A stretch of DNA of 64,000 nucleotides from Edaphobacter sp. Lineage in GTDB: Bacteria; Acidobacteriota; Terriglobia; Terriglobales; Acidobacteriaceae. Below are positions 30,976 through 38,666 of the stretch, piece after piece. The position numbers and the translations under genes were made by a program. The notes below the pieces were generated by a model. It ran no database searches and was not told the DNA's origin. It was given only the letters and a program-made list of their open reading frames with translations. Position 1 is the first letter of the stretch; every line of letters starts with the position of its first letter. The stretch covers positions 124,001 through 188,000 of the forward strand of contig JAOAPB010000001.1 in NCBI GenBank assembly GCA_025462645.1, written 5' to 3'.

Positions 30976-32307
30976 ATGAATCCTTTAGTTATCACGAATC
31001 CAAAACGACGGCGAAAGGTTCTCGGACGTGAGAGCTGGTACTCGTATTATGCGGGCTTCTCCGAAGATTTTGCCAAATCGATCATCACCAGCGCATCCCT
31101 TCCAAAGGATGGATCGGTACTTGATCCTTGGAACGGCAGCGGGACGACTACCTCTGCTGCCTCAGGGTTCGGTTTCAATTCGTTCGGGTTCGACATTAAC
31201 CCAGTATCCGTAGTTTTAGCTCGGGGTCGCCTATTTGCTAGAGGCGACATACAAAGCGTCGAGCCGCTCTGCAAAGCCATAAGGATCAATGCGACAAGAC
31301 AAAAGAGAAAATGGCCAGGAATTGAAGAGCCCCTTGACGCGTGGTTCACAGCAGAGTCGAGTTCAGCTATACGCGCGCTAGATTTGTCGATCAGGAATTT
31401 GCTGATGAATGAATCATGCCGTTCTAATTTCAAGATTGACGTTGATGCGCTATCTACGCTTGCGGCATTCTTTTACGTAGCCTTGTTCCGATCGATCAGG
31501 GCGCTGCTAGAGAGCTTTCTTGGAACGAATCCAACATGGATCAAAAAGGCAACTTGCCCGACAGCTAAGATTGCGATAAATCCAATTGAGATTGGGAATG
31601 CTTTCCAGAATCAAATCGAACGACTACTCATTGCGATTGCCGACGAAAAGGTAGATAGCAGGTTGATGTCATCTCAATCCGGAATTGCATTGGCGTCCTC
31701 AGATCAAATACCGGTCCGCTCCGGGTCCATCGATATAGCCCTTTCGTCTCCACCTTATTGCACTCGCATCGATTATGGTATTGCTACACTTCCCGAGCTA
31801 GCTGTCCTCGGCATTGACACAAAAAATGGACTCCGTCAACTCCGCGAAAAACTTATAGGTACACCAACAATCAAGCAACACGCTAGTCGCAATTGGAGTG
31901 AAAGTTGGGGACCCACTTGTGAAATGTTCTTAAGTGCTGTGAAATCCCATCAATCTAGGGCGTCAGAGTCTTATTACCTAAAGACCCACGAGCAGTATTT
32001 TGAAGGAATAGCGAATTCACTAACAGAGTTGTCGCGATGCCTAAAAACAAACGGTCGGTGCGTCTTGGTCGTCCAAGATTCATATTACAAAGAGCTGTAC
32101 AACAATTTACCGTTGATCTTTATAGAGATGGCGAGCCAACGTTCGCTTAAGCTTGATAGACGAGAAGATTTTCACGTCAGTAGAACATTGGCTGGAATTC
32201 AGCCGCATACAAAGCAGTACCGAAAGAAATTCTCAGCAACTGAATCAGTTTTGTGCTTCATCAAGGAAGAGGAGCTGCATGGCGGCAACGGACGAGCAAG
32301 TAGTTGA
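30976..32307 (+). CDS. DNA methyltransferase-like protein (N4-cytosine/N6-adenine type)
   Basis: The protein has 443 aa. VLDPWNGSGTTTSAASGFG (Asp50 to about 68) is the SAM-binding motif I in its DPFxGSGTT form. IALSSPPYCTRIDY (Ser257-Tyr261 core) is catalytic motif IV of amino-methyltransferases. The order is I then IV with some 200 residues between them, whereas DPFxGSGTT enzymes of the beta class usually have IV first. The inserted region has no motif I recognise and could be a target-recognition domain. It is the first gene of a tight three-gene unit: it overlaps the DUF262 gene by 29 nt. The whole unit is visibly AT-richer than gyrA upstream, a sign of transfer. DNA modification is the likely role; an RNA or other substrate is not excluded. 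Confidence 0.8.
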   Translation: MNPLVITNPKRRRKVLGRESWYSYYAGFSEDFAKSIITSASLPKDGSVLDPWNGSGTTTSAASGFGFNSFGFDINPVSVVLARGRLFARGDIQSVEPLCKAIRINATRQKRKWPGIEEPLDAWFTAESSSAIRALDLSIRNLLMNESCRSNFKIDVDALSTLAAFFYVALFRSIRALLESFLGTNPTWIKKATCPTAKIAINPIEIGNAFQNQIERLLIAIADEKVDSRLMSSQSGIALASSDQIPVRSGSIDIALSSPPYCTRIDYGIATLPELAVLGIDTKNGLRQLREKLIGTPTIKQHASRNWSESWGPTCEMFLSAVKSHQSRASESYYLKTHEQYFEGIANSLTELSRCLKTNGRCVLVVQDSYYKELYNNLPLIFIEMASQRSLKLDRREDFHVSRTLAGIQPHTKQYRKKFSATESVLCFIKEEELHGGNGRASS

Positions 32308-33421
32308 ATTAATAAAAGCTATAGACGGCAAACTCGAAAAAGTCCACACTCAAAGCCTCGACCTTTCATTCAACGAGCTCCTCGACATGCATCGGAGTAA
32401 TGAGCTCGACATTAGTCCTGAATATCAACGCCTATTTCAGTGGACAGAAGGGGCGCAGTCGCGCTTCATAGAATCGCTCCTCTTGGAAATGCCCGTCCCG
32501 CCTATTTACGTTGTAGAGCAGGATGAAGGACGATATATGCTGATCGACGGCCTTCAGCGTATTTCTTCCTACTTACATTTGAGAGGTCAATTAACAGCAA
32601 TGCATCTGGACCCACCTATTTCTCCAGGTGAAAAACTTACCCTTTCCGAGTGCGACATTGTTGAAGAACTGAATGGAAAAACCTTTGACGACCTTGGAAC
32701 GGCACTACAAATTCGTTTGAAAAGAGCTTTTGTACGAGTTGAAGTTGTTAGAAAAGGTAGTGACCCTCGATTCAAGTACCACATGTTTAAGCGTCTTAAC
32801 ACTGGTGGACAGATACTGACATCTCAGCAGCTGAGAAACTGTACGATTCGTCTTCTTGATCCAACGTTCAACGATTTCATAATCACGATGAGTCGCGACA
32901 CATCGTTTAAGACGTGTACCGATACACTTACCTCGGAACGCATTCTCGGCGCCTTCGACCAAGAGCTTGTTCTACGATTTTTCGCGATGAAAAATGATCG
33001 AACACGTTTTAAGCACGATCTGGATGATTTTATGACCGAATACATGGAGCAAGTATCGGACCCCACCGGAAAAGTCTTTTTTGACTATGCTGAAGAAGAA
33101 AAGAAATTCCTAAGGACATTTTCTTTACTTGATAAGGCATTGGGGGATAAAGCTTTCGCGTTTGCAAACTCAGATCGAACTAGACTGGCCCGAAGTTTCA
33201 GTGTCTACCATTTCGAATCGATCACGCTGGGTATGCAGGCTGCTCTAGATCGAATTGACCCCAATGATGGGGCTGGTGTTTCTAAGCTCGGCACTACTCT
33301 TATGGCGATCAAATTAGATCCAGATTTTATAAAGTTGACTACCGGTGGGGGTAAAAACTCTTCAGGCCAATTAGCCGAACGTGTCCGATTTGTGGAGGAG
33401 CGTATCGAGGCCACACTATGA
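32279..33421 (+). CDS. DUF262 (GmrSD N-terminal-like) protein
   Basis: The protein has 380 aa. PEYQRLFQWTEGAQSRFIESLLLEMPVPPIYV and LIDGLQRISSYLHL (Asp90-Arg94, the DGxQR motif) define the DUF262 domain, a ParB/sulfiredoxin-like fold. In GmrS/GmrSD and BrxU the equivalent motif hydrolyses nucleotides and controls DNA cleavage. KRLNTGG (171-177) is a second DUF262 signature. There is no C-terminal DUF1524 HNH nuclease, so if DNA is cut another partner must do it. The start at 32279 has AAGGAAGAGGAG upstream and lies inside the end of the methyltransferase gene. It overlaps the HEPN gene by 4 nt (ATGA). Such overlaps point to translational coupling and a joint function. Confidence 0.82.
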   Translation: MAATDEQVVELIKAIDGKLEKVHTQSLDLSFNELLDMHRSNELDISPEYQRLFQWTEGAQSRFIESLLLEMPVPPIYVVEQDEGRYMLIDGLQRISSYLHLRGQLTAMHLDPPISPGEKLTLSECDIVEELNGKTFDDLGTALQIRLKRAFVRVEVVRKGSDPRFKYHMFKRLNTGGQILTSQQLRNCTIRLLDPTFNDFIITMSRDTSFKTCTDTLTSERILGAFDQELVLRFFAMKNDRTRFKHDLDDFMTEYMEQVSDPTGKVFFDYAEEEKKFLRTFSLLDKALGDKAFAFANSDRTRLARSFSVYHFESITLGMQAALDRIDPNDGAGVSKLGTTLMAIKLDPDFIKLTTGGGKNSSGQLAERVRFVEERIEATL

Positions 33422-34128
33422 ACTTGTCTAAACTTCGAGCCGAACTCGAAGCCGACCGAGAGTGGCGAGAAACGGAAATTAGACGACTTCAAAATAGGGC
33501 CAATGCGCTGATTGATGAAAAAGAGCGAGACATGTATCGCCGTATGCTAGTCCTTATTCTTTACGCCCACTATGAAGGGTTTTGTAAATTTGCATTTCAA
33601 CTTTATATAAATGCGATCAACCAGCTGACTATAACAAGCGCGAACGCCAGTTTTGCGATTGCAGCATCTTCAATGACAACGATCCTCAACGAACTCTCTA
33701 ATGCTAATAGGAAGTCTGATATCTTTCGACGTTCCTTACCAGAAGACGCGAAACTACATAAATTTGCGAGACAAAGGGAATTTTTGGAACGATTTGACGA
33801 ATTTTCGACTCGACCTATCAATATCCCGGAAGCCGTTGTCGACTTCGAATCAAATCTTAAACCAGTAATTTTACGTAAGAATCTTTATCGTCTTGGCCTT
33901 CGCGAGGATATGTTTTCGCACCTTGATGGACAGATAGATCAGTTGCTCTTGGCGAGGAACGGTATTGCCCACGGCTCTACGAAAAGTGGTATCGATTCTA
34001 AAACCTACTCACGCCTTCGAGCATGTGCATTCAAGGTTATGTCAGAAGTGTTAAGCCAGATTAGTCGATCCCTTGCCTCCGAGGATTTCCGACGACGGAA
34101 GCCTATCCCGTTATCGGCCCCAATTTGA
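33418..34128 (+). CDS. HEPN-domain protein, MAE_28990/MAE_18760-like candidate
   Basis: The protein has 236 aa and is predicted all-helical. ADREWRETEIRRLQNRANALID and YRRMLVLILYAHYEGFCKFAFQ form the N-terminal helices. ARNGIAHG contains the HEPN Rx4-H motif (Arg180, His185), which in HEPN ribonucleases makes the active site of a dimer. HEPN proteins commonly act as RNases in toxin-antitoxin and phage-defence modules. It resembles the MAE_28990/MAE_18760 HEPN family by length and by the YAHYEGF segment; this is my recollection, not a search. It is the last gene of the methyltransferase-DUF262-HEPN unit, starting within the DUF262 stop. Its neighbour downstream (CsbD) is convergent. Confidence 0.78.
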   Translation: MNLSKLRAELEADREWRETEIRRLQNRANALIDEKERDMYRRMLVLILYAHYEGFCKFAFQLYINAINQLTITSANASFAIAASSMTTILNELSNANRKSDIFRRSLPEDAKLHKFARQREFLERFDEFSTRPINIPEAVVDFESNLKPVILRKNLYRLGLREDMFSHLDGQIDQLLLARNGIAHGSTKSGIDSKTYSRLRACAFKVMSEVLSQISRSLASEDFRRRKPIPLSAPI

Positions 34129-34167
34129 AAGACACCTCTATGCAGTGCAACGGCGATGTCGCTCAAC

Positions 34168-34500
34168 CTATTTATTCAAATCATGAATCGTCTGCCCAAC
34201 CGCATGACCAACCGTACCCGCGGCATCCTTGATATTCCCCTCAACCCGATCTGCCGAACCCTCTCCCGCCAACTCATCGTCGCCGGCAATCCTTCCAACC
34301 CCCTCCTTCACCGCCCCTACAACCGACTCCGCCGTCCCCTTGGCCCGCGTCTTCGTACCCCATCCAAACGTCTTCCGGGCCGCGCCCTCGACGCCGTCAT
34401 ACCCCGTCTCATACTCTGCCTCCGGCTCGTTCAGCAGGAACAGCAGCGTCACTCCTAAACCAATCCCGACACCAGCCACAATCCACGGAAAAACTCTCAT
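34168..34500 (-). CDS. CsbD-family stress protein with N-terminal membrane anchor
   Basis: The protein has 110 aa. One transmembrane segment (PWIVAGVGIGLGVTLLFLL) is followed by a charged linker and a CsbD-like domain (GTAESVVGAVKEGVGRIAGDDELAGEG, DRVEGNIKDAAGTVG). CsbD proteins are small general-stress proteins of uncertain function; the membrane anchor here is an addition to the usual soluble ~65 aa form. The start at 34500 is set by GGAGGTGGAGAT; a longer in-frame start lacks such a site. It is convergent with the HEPN gene. Confidence 0.82.
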   Translation of the reverse strand: MRVFPWIVAGVGIGLGVTLLFLLNEPEAEYETGYDGVEGAARKTFGWGTKTRAKGTAESVVGAVKEGVGRIAGDDELAGEGSADRVEGNIKDAAGTVGHAVGQTIHDLNK

Positions 34501-34624
34501 ATCTCCACCTCCAGACCGTAAGATGCAACTCCGCCGAATCTGGAGGGCAGGTGTCTTATCCAGGCACCGGATCTCATTTCTTCCAAATTTAGCCACCCCG
34601 CCCAAAATCCGCATCTAACTCCAA

Positions 34625-35035
34625 ATGATGAAGATACGCAAGGCTGTACTCATCGCCCCCCTCCTTATGGTGACAAGTATCCTCCCCGTCGCCGCCCAGA
34701 ACCGAAACTACCGGGACAATAGAAACCCCAACTTCAACAACGGAGTCCGCAACGGTGGCCGTGGCGGCCAATACTACGACAACCGCAACTACAACAACGA
34801 CCGCAACCGCAACAACGACCGCTACTACAACGACCGCAACCGCAATCAGGGCGGCATCGGCCCCGGCAAGGGAGCCCTCATCGGCGCAGGCGGCGGAGCC
34901 GTCCTCGGCGCTCTCTTCGGCGGCGGGCTCAAGGGAACCATCATCGGCGGTGCCGCAGGCGCGGGCATCGGCGCAGTCGTAGGCCAGGCCCACCAGAACA
35001 GCCAGCGAAACCAGTACAACGACCGCCGCCGCTAG
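34625..35035 (+). CDS. Secreted Asn/Arg/Tyr-rich glycine-zipper protein
   Basis: The protein has 136 aa. A signal peptide (KAVLIAPLLMVTSILPVAAQ) precedes a low-complexity region of Asn, Arg, Asp and Tyr with repeated NxDRxYN-type units. A glycine zipper follows (GKGALIGAGGGAVLGALFGG, then TIIGGAAGAGIGAVVG), like YMGG/Rick-17kDa surface proteins. The polar Asn/Tyr/Arg tract resembles disordered, phase-separating or amyloid-like segments. It probably sits in the envelope; the function is unknown. Two adjacent ATGs (34625, 34628) are possible starts. It lies 55 bp before the lipoprotein gene. Confidence 0.75.
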   Translation: MMKIRKAVLIAPLLMVTSILPVAAQNRNYRDNRNPNFNNGVRNGGRGGQYYDNRNYNNDRNRNNDRYYNDRNRNQGGIGPGKGALIGAGGGAVLGALFGGGLKGTIIGGAAGAGIGAVVGQAHQNSQRNQYNDRRR

Positions 35036-35090
35036 CCGAAAACACGGCCACCCGCGTCCGACATCACCACCTTAGAAAGGGACCATCTCC

Positions 35091-35549
35091 ATGACGACTT
35101 CGAAGCCGACTCTGATCCGCCTTAGCTCTTTCGCCCTTGCCTCCTCGCTCCTGCTCCTCGCAGGCTGCTCCCCTGCCCCGACCCCGGCTCCAGCCCCCCC
35201 GACCCCGAAGACCGAATCCTCCGCCTCCCCCGTCTCCATCACCCCCGGAGCCAACGAAGCACCCGAGAAGCACCCCTGGACCACGGATCAGATCCTCACC
35301 TGCACCGTCTCCCAGTGCTGGCAGCTCGCCAACAAGACCGAGGACACCTTCTTCGACATCGTCCAGGATCTGGCCGCCATCTCTGCCAAAAACCGCGACC
35401 TTACCCTCCCCGATAGCGAGGACGCAGGCCGTCAGGCCGGCGAGATCATCAAACAGAAGACCAAGGCCGACCACGAACAGCTCCTCTTCGCCGTCGTAGA
35501 CGACGCCGTCCGCAAAGTAGGCAAGCCAGCCCCAGCCAAACAGCCATAA
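35091..35549 (+). CDS. Lipoprotein of unknown function
   Basis: The protein has 152 aa. LASSLLLLAGCSPAP is a clear lipoprotein signal with the lipobox Cys in LLAGC. A Pro/Ala linker follows, then a predicted helical domain (WTTDQILTCTVSQCWQLANKTEDTFFDIVQDLAAISAKN) with two further cysteines. I do not recognise the family. It is preceded by AGAAAGGGACC some bases before the ATG. Element A2 begins immediately after its stop. Confidence 0.78.
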   Translation: MTTSKPTLIRLSSFALASSLLLLAGCSPAPTPAPAPPTPKTESSASPVSITPGANEAPEKHPWTTDQILTCTVSQCWQLANKTEDTFFDIVQDLAAISAKNRDLTLPDSEDAGRQAGEIIKQKTKADHEQLLFAVVDDAVRKVGKPAPAKQP

Positions 35550-35556
35550 AAAATCC

Positions 35557-35824
35557 TGTCAAGCCCCCAATCCACTTATCTATAACTAAATAAAGAACAT
35601 AGAGGTTGCCGATTAGTTTCAGTCAATTCGCTATACTGGATACAGACTTGAAGAAAGCCCCGGAGACTCTCCGGGGCTTCAACGTTAAGAGAACTAACCC
35701 CTTTAGATAGAAGATTTTGGACGCAACCCGTTTATTATGAACATTTTACAAGAGAACAGTCCCTGTAACCCATAGACAGTCATAGACTTACGTCCAAGAT
35801 ATCCCTTTGGGGGGAGGGGGGGTA
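35557..35824. repeat. Dispersed ~265-bp non-coding element, copy A2
   Basis: Same block order as 3544-3804: TGTCAAGCCC, TAGTTTC, TATACT (35632-35637), CAGACTT, a perfect 11-bp hairpin (AAGCCCCGGAG 35655-35665 with CTCCGGGGCTT 35669-35679), the CCCCTTTAGA block, ACTTACG and a terminal G6-A-G7 run followed by TA. The gap from TATACT to hairpin is 18 nt in A1 and 17 nt in A2. It fills nearly the whole 323-bp space before the CHAD gene. Confidence 0.85.
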
Positions 35825-35872
35825 TATACTCCATCTTTTACCAAAGAACCTCTTAGAAGCCACCCAGCAAAA

Positions 35873-36703
35873 ATGGCCGCCTCCCCCAAAGCGAGCCCCA
35901 TCCAGACGCTTCGAGATCACGTCACCCACCTCGAAGCCGCCATCACCCTCTGCCGCGCCGACCCCAAACCCAAACCGGTCCATCTGCTCCGCACCACCAC
36001 CCGCCGCATCGAAGCCCAGCTAACCCTCCTCTCCCTCCTGCCCCACCTCCCCCCACACAGGAAAGAAGCAAAAAAGGCTCAACGCCTCCTCAAAGAGCTC
36101 CGCCGAGCCGCAGGCCAGGTCCGTGACCTCGACGTCCAACGCGATCTAATCAAGGACAAAACCTCAGCCAACACCCGGCAAGATTCCCTCCAACTCCGCA
36201 AAGCCCTCAAGCATCAGCGTACGCAAGCCGAAGCCGACCTCATCGACACCCTCGACAAGCACCAGGCCAAGCTAGCCCTTACTCTCGAGTCCCTCCTCAA
36301 AGCCCTCGCCCCAGCCGAACGCCTCAGCCTGCCCCCAACCCAACTCACCCATCTCACCCAAAGCTGGTTCACCCGGAACACTCCATCCAGCTCCGACGAT
36401 CCCGACCAGCTCCACGCCATCCGCAAGACAGCCAAGCTAGCCCGCTACATCGCCGAGACCGCCCCCAACTCCGCCCGCACCGCCCGCAAGGTAGCTGCAT
36501 CCTTCGAGTCCCTCCAGCAATCCGGTGGCGAATGGCACGACTGGCTCATCCTTGCCGACATAGCCCAGGACCACCTGGGCAAGTCCTCCCCCCTCACCCA
36601 GACCCTCCACCGCCAGTGCCGCACCTCCCTCGCCACCTACCGCAACCACCTCCAGACCTTCGCACCCCCCGCCCCCACCGCAAAAGAAAGACCGCGCTCG
36701 TAA
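35873..36703 (+). CDS. CHAD-domain protein
   Basis: The protein has 276 aa. The CHAD signatures are present: VHLLRTTTRRIEAQLTLL, LLKELRRAAGQVRDLDVQRDL and LHAIRKTAKLARYIAE, each with the conserved His, Arg and Lys residues on amphipathic helices. CHAD proteins bind inorganic polyphosphate through these basic residues and often accompany polyphosphate enzymes or CYTH phosphatases; no such partner is seen here. I chose the ATG at 35873 because the 22 residues before it would fall in the repeat element A2. It is convergent with the transaldolase gene and shares a hairpin terminator with it. Confidence 0.85.
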   Translation: MAASPKASPIQTLRDHVTHLEAAITLCRADPKPKPVHLLRTTTRRIEAQLTLLSLLPHLPPHRKEAKKAQRLLKELRRAAGQVRDLDVQRDLIKDKTSANTRQDSLQLRKALKHQRTQAEADLIDTLDKHQAKLALTLESLLKALAPAERLSLPPTQLTHLTQSWFTRNTPSSSDDPDQLHAIRKTAKLARYIAETAPNSARTARKVAASFESLQQSGGEWHDWLILADIAQDHLGKSSPLTQTLHRQCRTSLATYRNHLQTFAPPAPTAKERPRS

Positions 36704-36711
36704 GCGCGGCC
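36690..36711. terminator. Bidirectional hairpin between CHAD and tal genes
   Basis: CCGCGCT (36692-36698) and AGCGCGG (36703-36709) pair around a 4-nt loop between two convergent stop codons. There is no long T-run, so termination efficiency is uncertain. Confidence 0.55.
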
Positions 36712-36734
36712 CTGGTGTAAGCCAAAAAACTGAT

Positions 36735-37730
36735 TTACCGAGCGGCAGCTGGTTCACTGATCTCACTGAGCCGCTTCTCGAGAAGCTTCTCGAGATCTTC
36801 GAGAGCCTTGGAGAAACCGTCGATACCTTCCTTGAGCTTGTCGTTGGCCATGCGGTCGGCGGCATGCATCTTGTCGAAGGTGGTCTTGTCCATGGTGAGC
36901 TTCTCGATCTTGAGGTCCTTCGCTTTGGCTGGATCGAGCTTGCGGGTGAGGGTTCCCTCAGTCGCCTCGAGTTCGCCGAGCAGCTTGGGCGAGATGGTGA
37001 GCAGGTCGCATCCAGCCAACTCAATGATCTCGCCTATATTGCGGAAGCTGGCTCCCATAACGACGGTCTTGTAGTCAAAGTGTTTGTAGTAGTTGTAGAT
37101 GGTGGTAACAGACTGGACACCAGGGTCCTCTGCGCCGGTGTAGTCCTTGCCGGTGTCCTTCTTGTACCAATCGAGGATGCGTCCGACGAAGGGCGAGATA
37201 AGGGTGACCTTCGCTTCGGCACAGGCAATAGCCTGATGCAAGCCAAAGAGCAGGGTCATGTTGCAGTGGATGCCCTCCTTCTCGAGGATCTCCGCGGCGC
37301 GAATACCCTCCCAGGTGGAGGCCAGCTTGATGAGCACACGGTCGCGGGAGATGCCGGCCTTATCGTACTGGGCAATGATGTCGCGGGCCTGCGCGATAGA
37401 CTTTTCGGTGTCGTAAGAGAGCCGTGCATCGACCTCGGTGGAGACCCGGCCGGGGATGATCTCCAGAATTTTACGACCGAAGGCGACAGCAAGGGACTTG
37501 AAGGCAAGGGCGGCAACCTCCTTGTCGGACGCGCTGCTGCCGGCATCCACGCGGGCCTGTTTGAGCACATCGTCCACGATGGGCTGATACTCAGGCTTTT
37601 CTGCCGCAGCTGCGATCAGAGAGGGGTTCGTCGTCGAATCCTGCGGGCGGAACTGTTCGATCGAGTTGATGTCGCCGGTATCGGAGACGACGGTGGTCAT
37701 GCCACGAAGCTGTTCCAGTAAAGACGCCAT
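36735..37730 (-). CDS. tal: Transaldolase
   Basis: The protein has 331 aa. It transfers a dihydroxyacetone unit from sedoheptulose 7-phosphate to glyceraldehyde 3-phosphate in the non-oxidative pentose phosphate pathway. [13 protein letters not shown] carries the conserved Asp; [12 protein letters not shown] carries the Schiff-base Lys135; [18 protein letters not shown] and [14 protein letters not shown] complete the barrel. Length and similarity fit the TalA/TalB class. It is not next to gnd-zwf, which lie 27 kb away. The start is the ATG at 37730. Confidence 0.95.
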   Translation of the reverse strand: MASLLEQLRGMTTVVSDTGDINSIEQFRPQDSTTNPSLIAAAAEKPEYQPIVDDVLKQARVDAGSSASDKEVAALAFKSLAVAFGRKILEIIPGRVSTEVDARLSYDTEKSIAQARDIIAQYDKAGISRDRVLIKLASTWEGIRAAEILEKEGIHCNMTLLFGLHQAIACAEAKVTLISPFVGRILDWYKKDTGKDYTGAEDPGVQSVTTIYNYYKHFDYKTVVMGASFRNIGEIIELAGCDLLTISPKLLGELEATEGTLTRKLDPAKAKDLKIEKLTMDKTTFDKMHAADRMANDKLKEGIDGFSKALEDLEKLLEKRLSEISEPAAAR

Positions 37731-37804
37731 GATATTGCTCCTTCGCTATTGGCTACGATTTTATCAAGATGTGGGATATTCCGTTGTTTTCGATGGTGGA
37801 CGGC

Positions 37805-38665
37805 TCATGAAATTTCGGCTTTGTGTTGCTCTGGCTTATGCGTGCCGTGAATAGATTCGGTGGCAAATACGTTTTCGAGAGCGCCAAGACCATCTACCTC
37901 TATTTGGATGCGGTCTCCCGCCTGGACGGAGCCTACACCAGCGGGAGTTCCGGTGGGAATGAGGTCACCGGGTTCCAGGGTCATGGCTGCGGTGATGTAA
38001 CGAAGGAGAGCAGCAATGGGAAAGATGAAATCGCTGGTTGTGCCCTGCTGTTTGATAGCCCCGTTGAGGCGTGTGGTAACAGTGACGGGGTCGCCGGCTG
38101 CTGGGTCTATCTCGTCGGAGACAATGGGGCCTACGGGACAGAAGGTATCGAAACCCTTGCCTCGGGTCCACTGACCGTCGCTCTTTTGAATATCACGTGC
38201 GGTGACGTCGTTGACGCAGACATAGCCACGTATATAGGGCCGGACGTCCTCGTCCGGCCCTATGTTGCGGCAGCGACGGCCGATGACGATACCCAGCTCG
38301 CCCTCATAGTCGACACGGTTGGAGAGCGCAGGCATCTGGATGACGCCATTTGGCGCGAGCAGGGAGGAAGGCGGTTTAAGAAAGAGCAGCGGCTCCTTCG
38401 GTACTTCGTTTCCCAACTCGGTAGCGTGGTCACGATAGTTGCGCCCGACGCAGAGGATCTTCGATGGGCAGACGGGAGCGAGGAGGTGGAGGTCGGCAAG
38501 TGGTTTAGCCTCAAATCCGCCTGCGAAGGCAGTTTGGGCCGCGAGGTCCTCTTCGGGGGCAACCATAGGGCCGATTGCCCAGAGAGCGCCGTCTCGCTGC
38601 TCGACAAAGGCATAGCGTGGGACGGGAACTCCGTGTTCGAAGGAGAGAAATTTGCAGTAGCGCAT
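37805..38665 (-). CDS. Fumarylacetoacetate hydrolase family protein
   Basis: The protein has 286 aa. KILCVGRNYRDHATELGN, then NRVDYEGELGIVIGRR (acidic metal ligands) and TGTPAGVGSVQAGD are standard for the FAH superfamily. Members cleave or decarboxylate beta-keto acids such as acylpyruvates or homoprotocatechuate intermediates with Mg2+ or Mn2+. The exact substrate is unknown. Its ATG lies one base after the stop of the upstream FN3 lipoprotein gene, so the two are translationally coupled, an odd pairing. Confidence 0.9.
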   Translation of the reverse strand: MRYCKFLSFEHGVPVPRYAFVEQRDGALWAIGPMVAPEEDLAAQTAFAGGFEAKPLADLHLLAPVCPSKILCVGRNYRDHATELGNEVPKEPLLFLKPPSSLLAPNGVIQMPALSNRVDYEGELGIVIGRRCRNIGPDEDVRPYIRGYVCVNDVTARDIQKSDGQWTRGKGFDTFCPVGPIVSDEIDPAAGDPVTVTTRLNGAIKQQGTTSDFIFPIAALLRYITAAMTLEPGDLIPTGTPAGVGSVQAGDRIQIEVDGLGALENVFATESIHGTHKPEQHKAEIS

Positions 38666-38666
38666 G

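Noticed and set aside
30937..34167. Integrase or direct repeats flanking the methyltransferase-DUF262-HEPN unit
   Set aside because: I compared the sequences next to the gyrA stop and the HEPN stop and found no shared repeat and no integrase gene.
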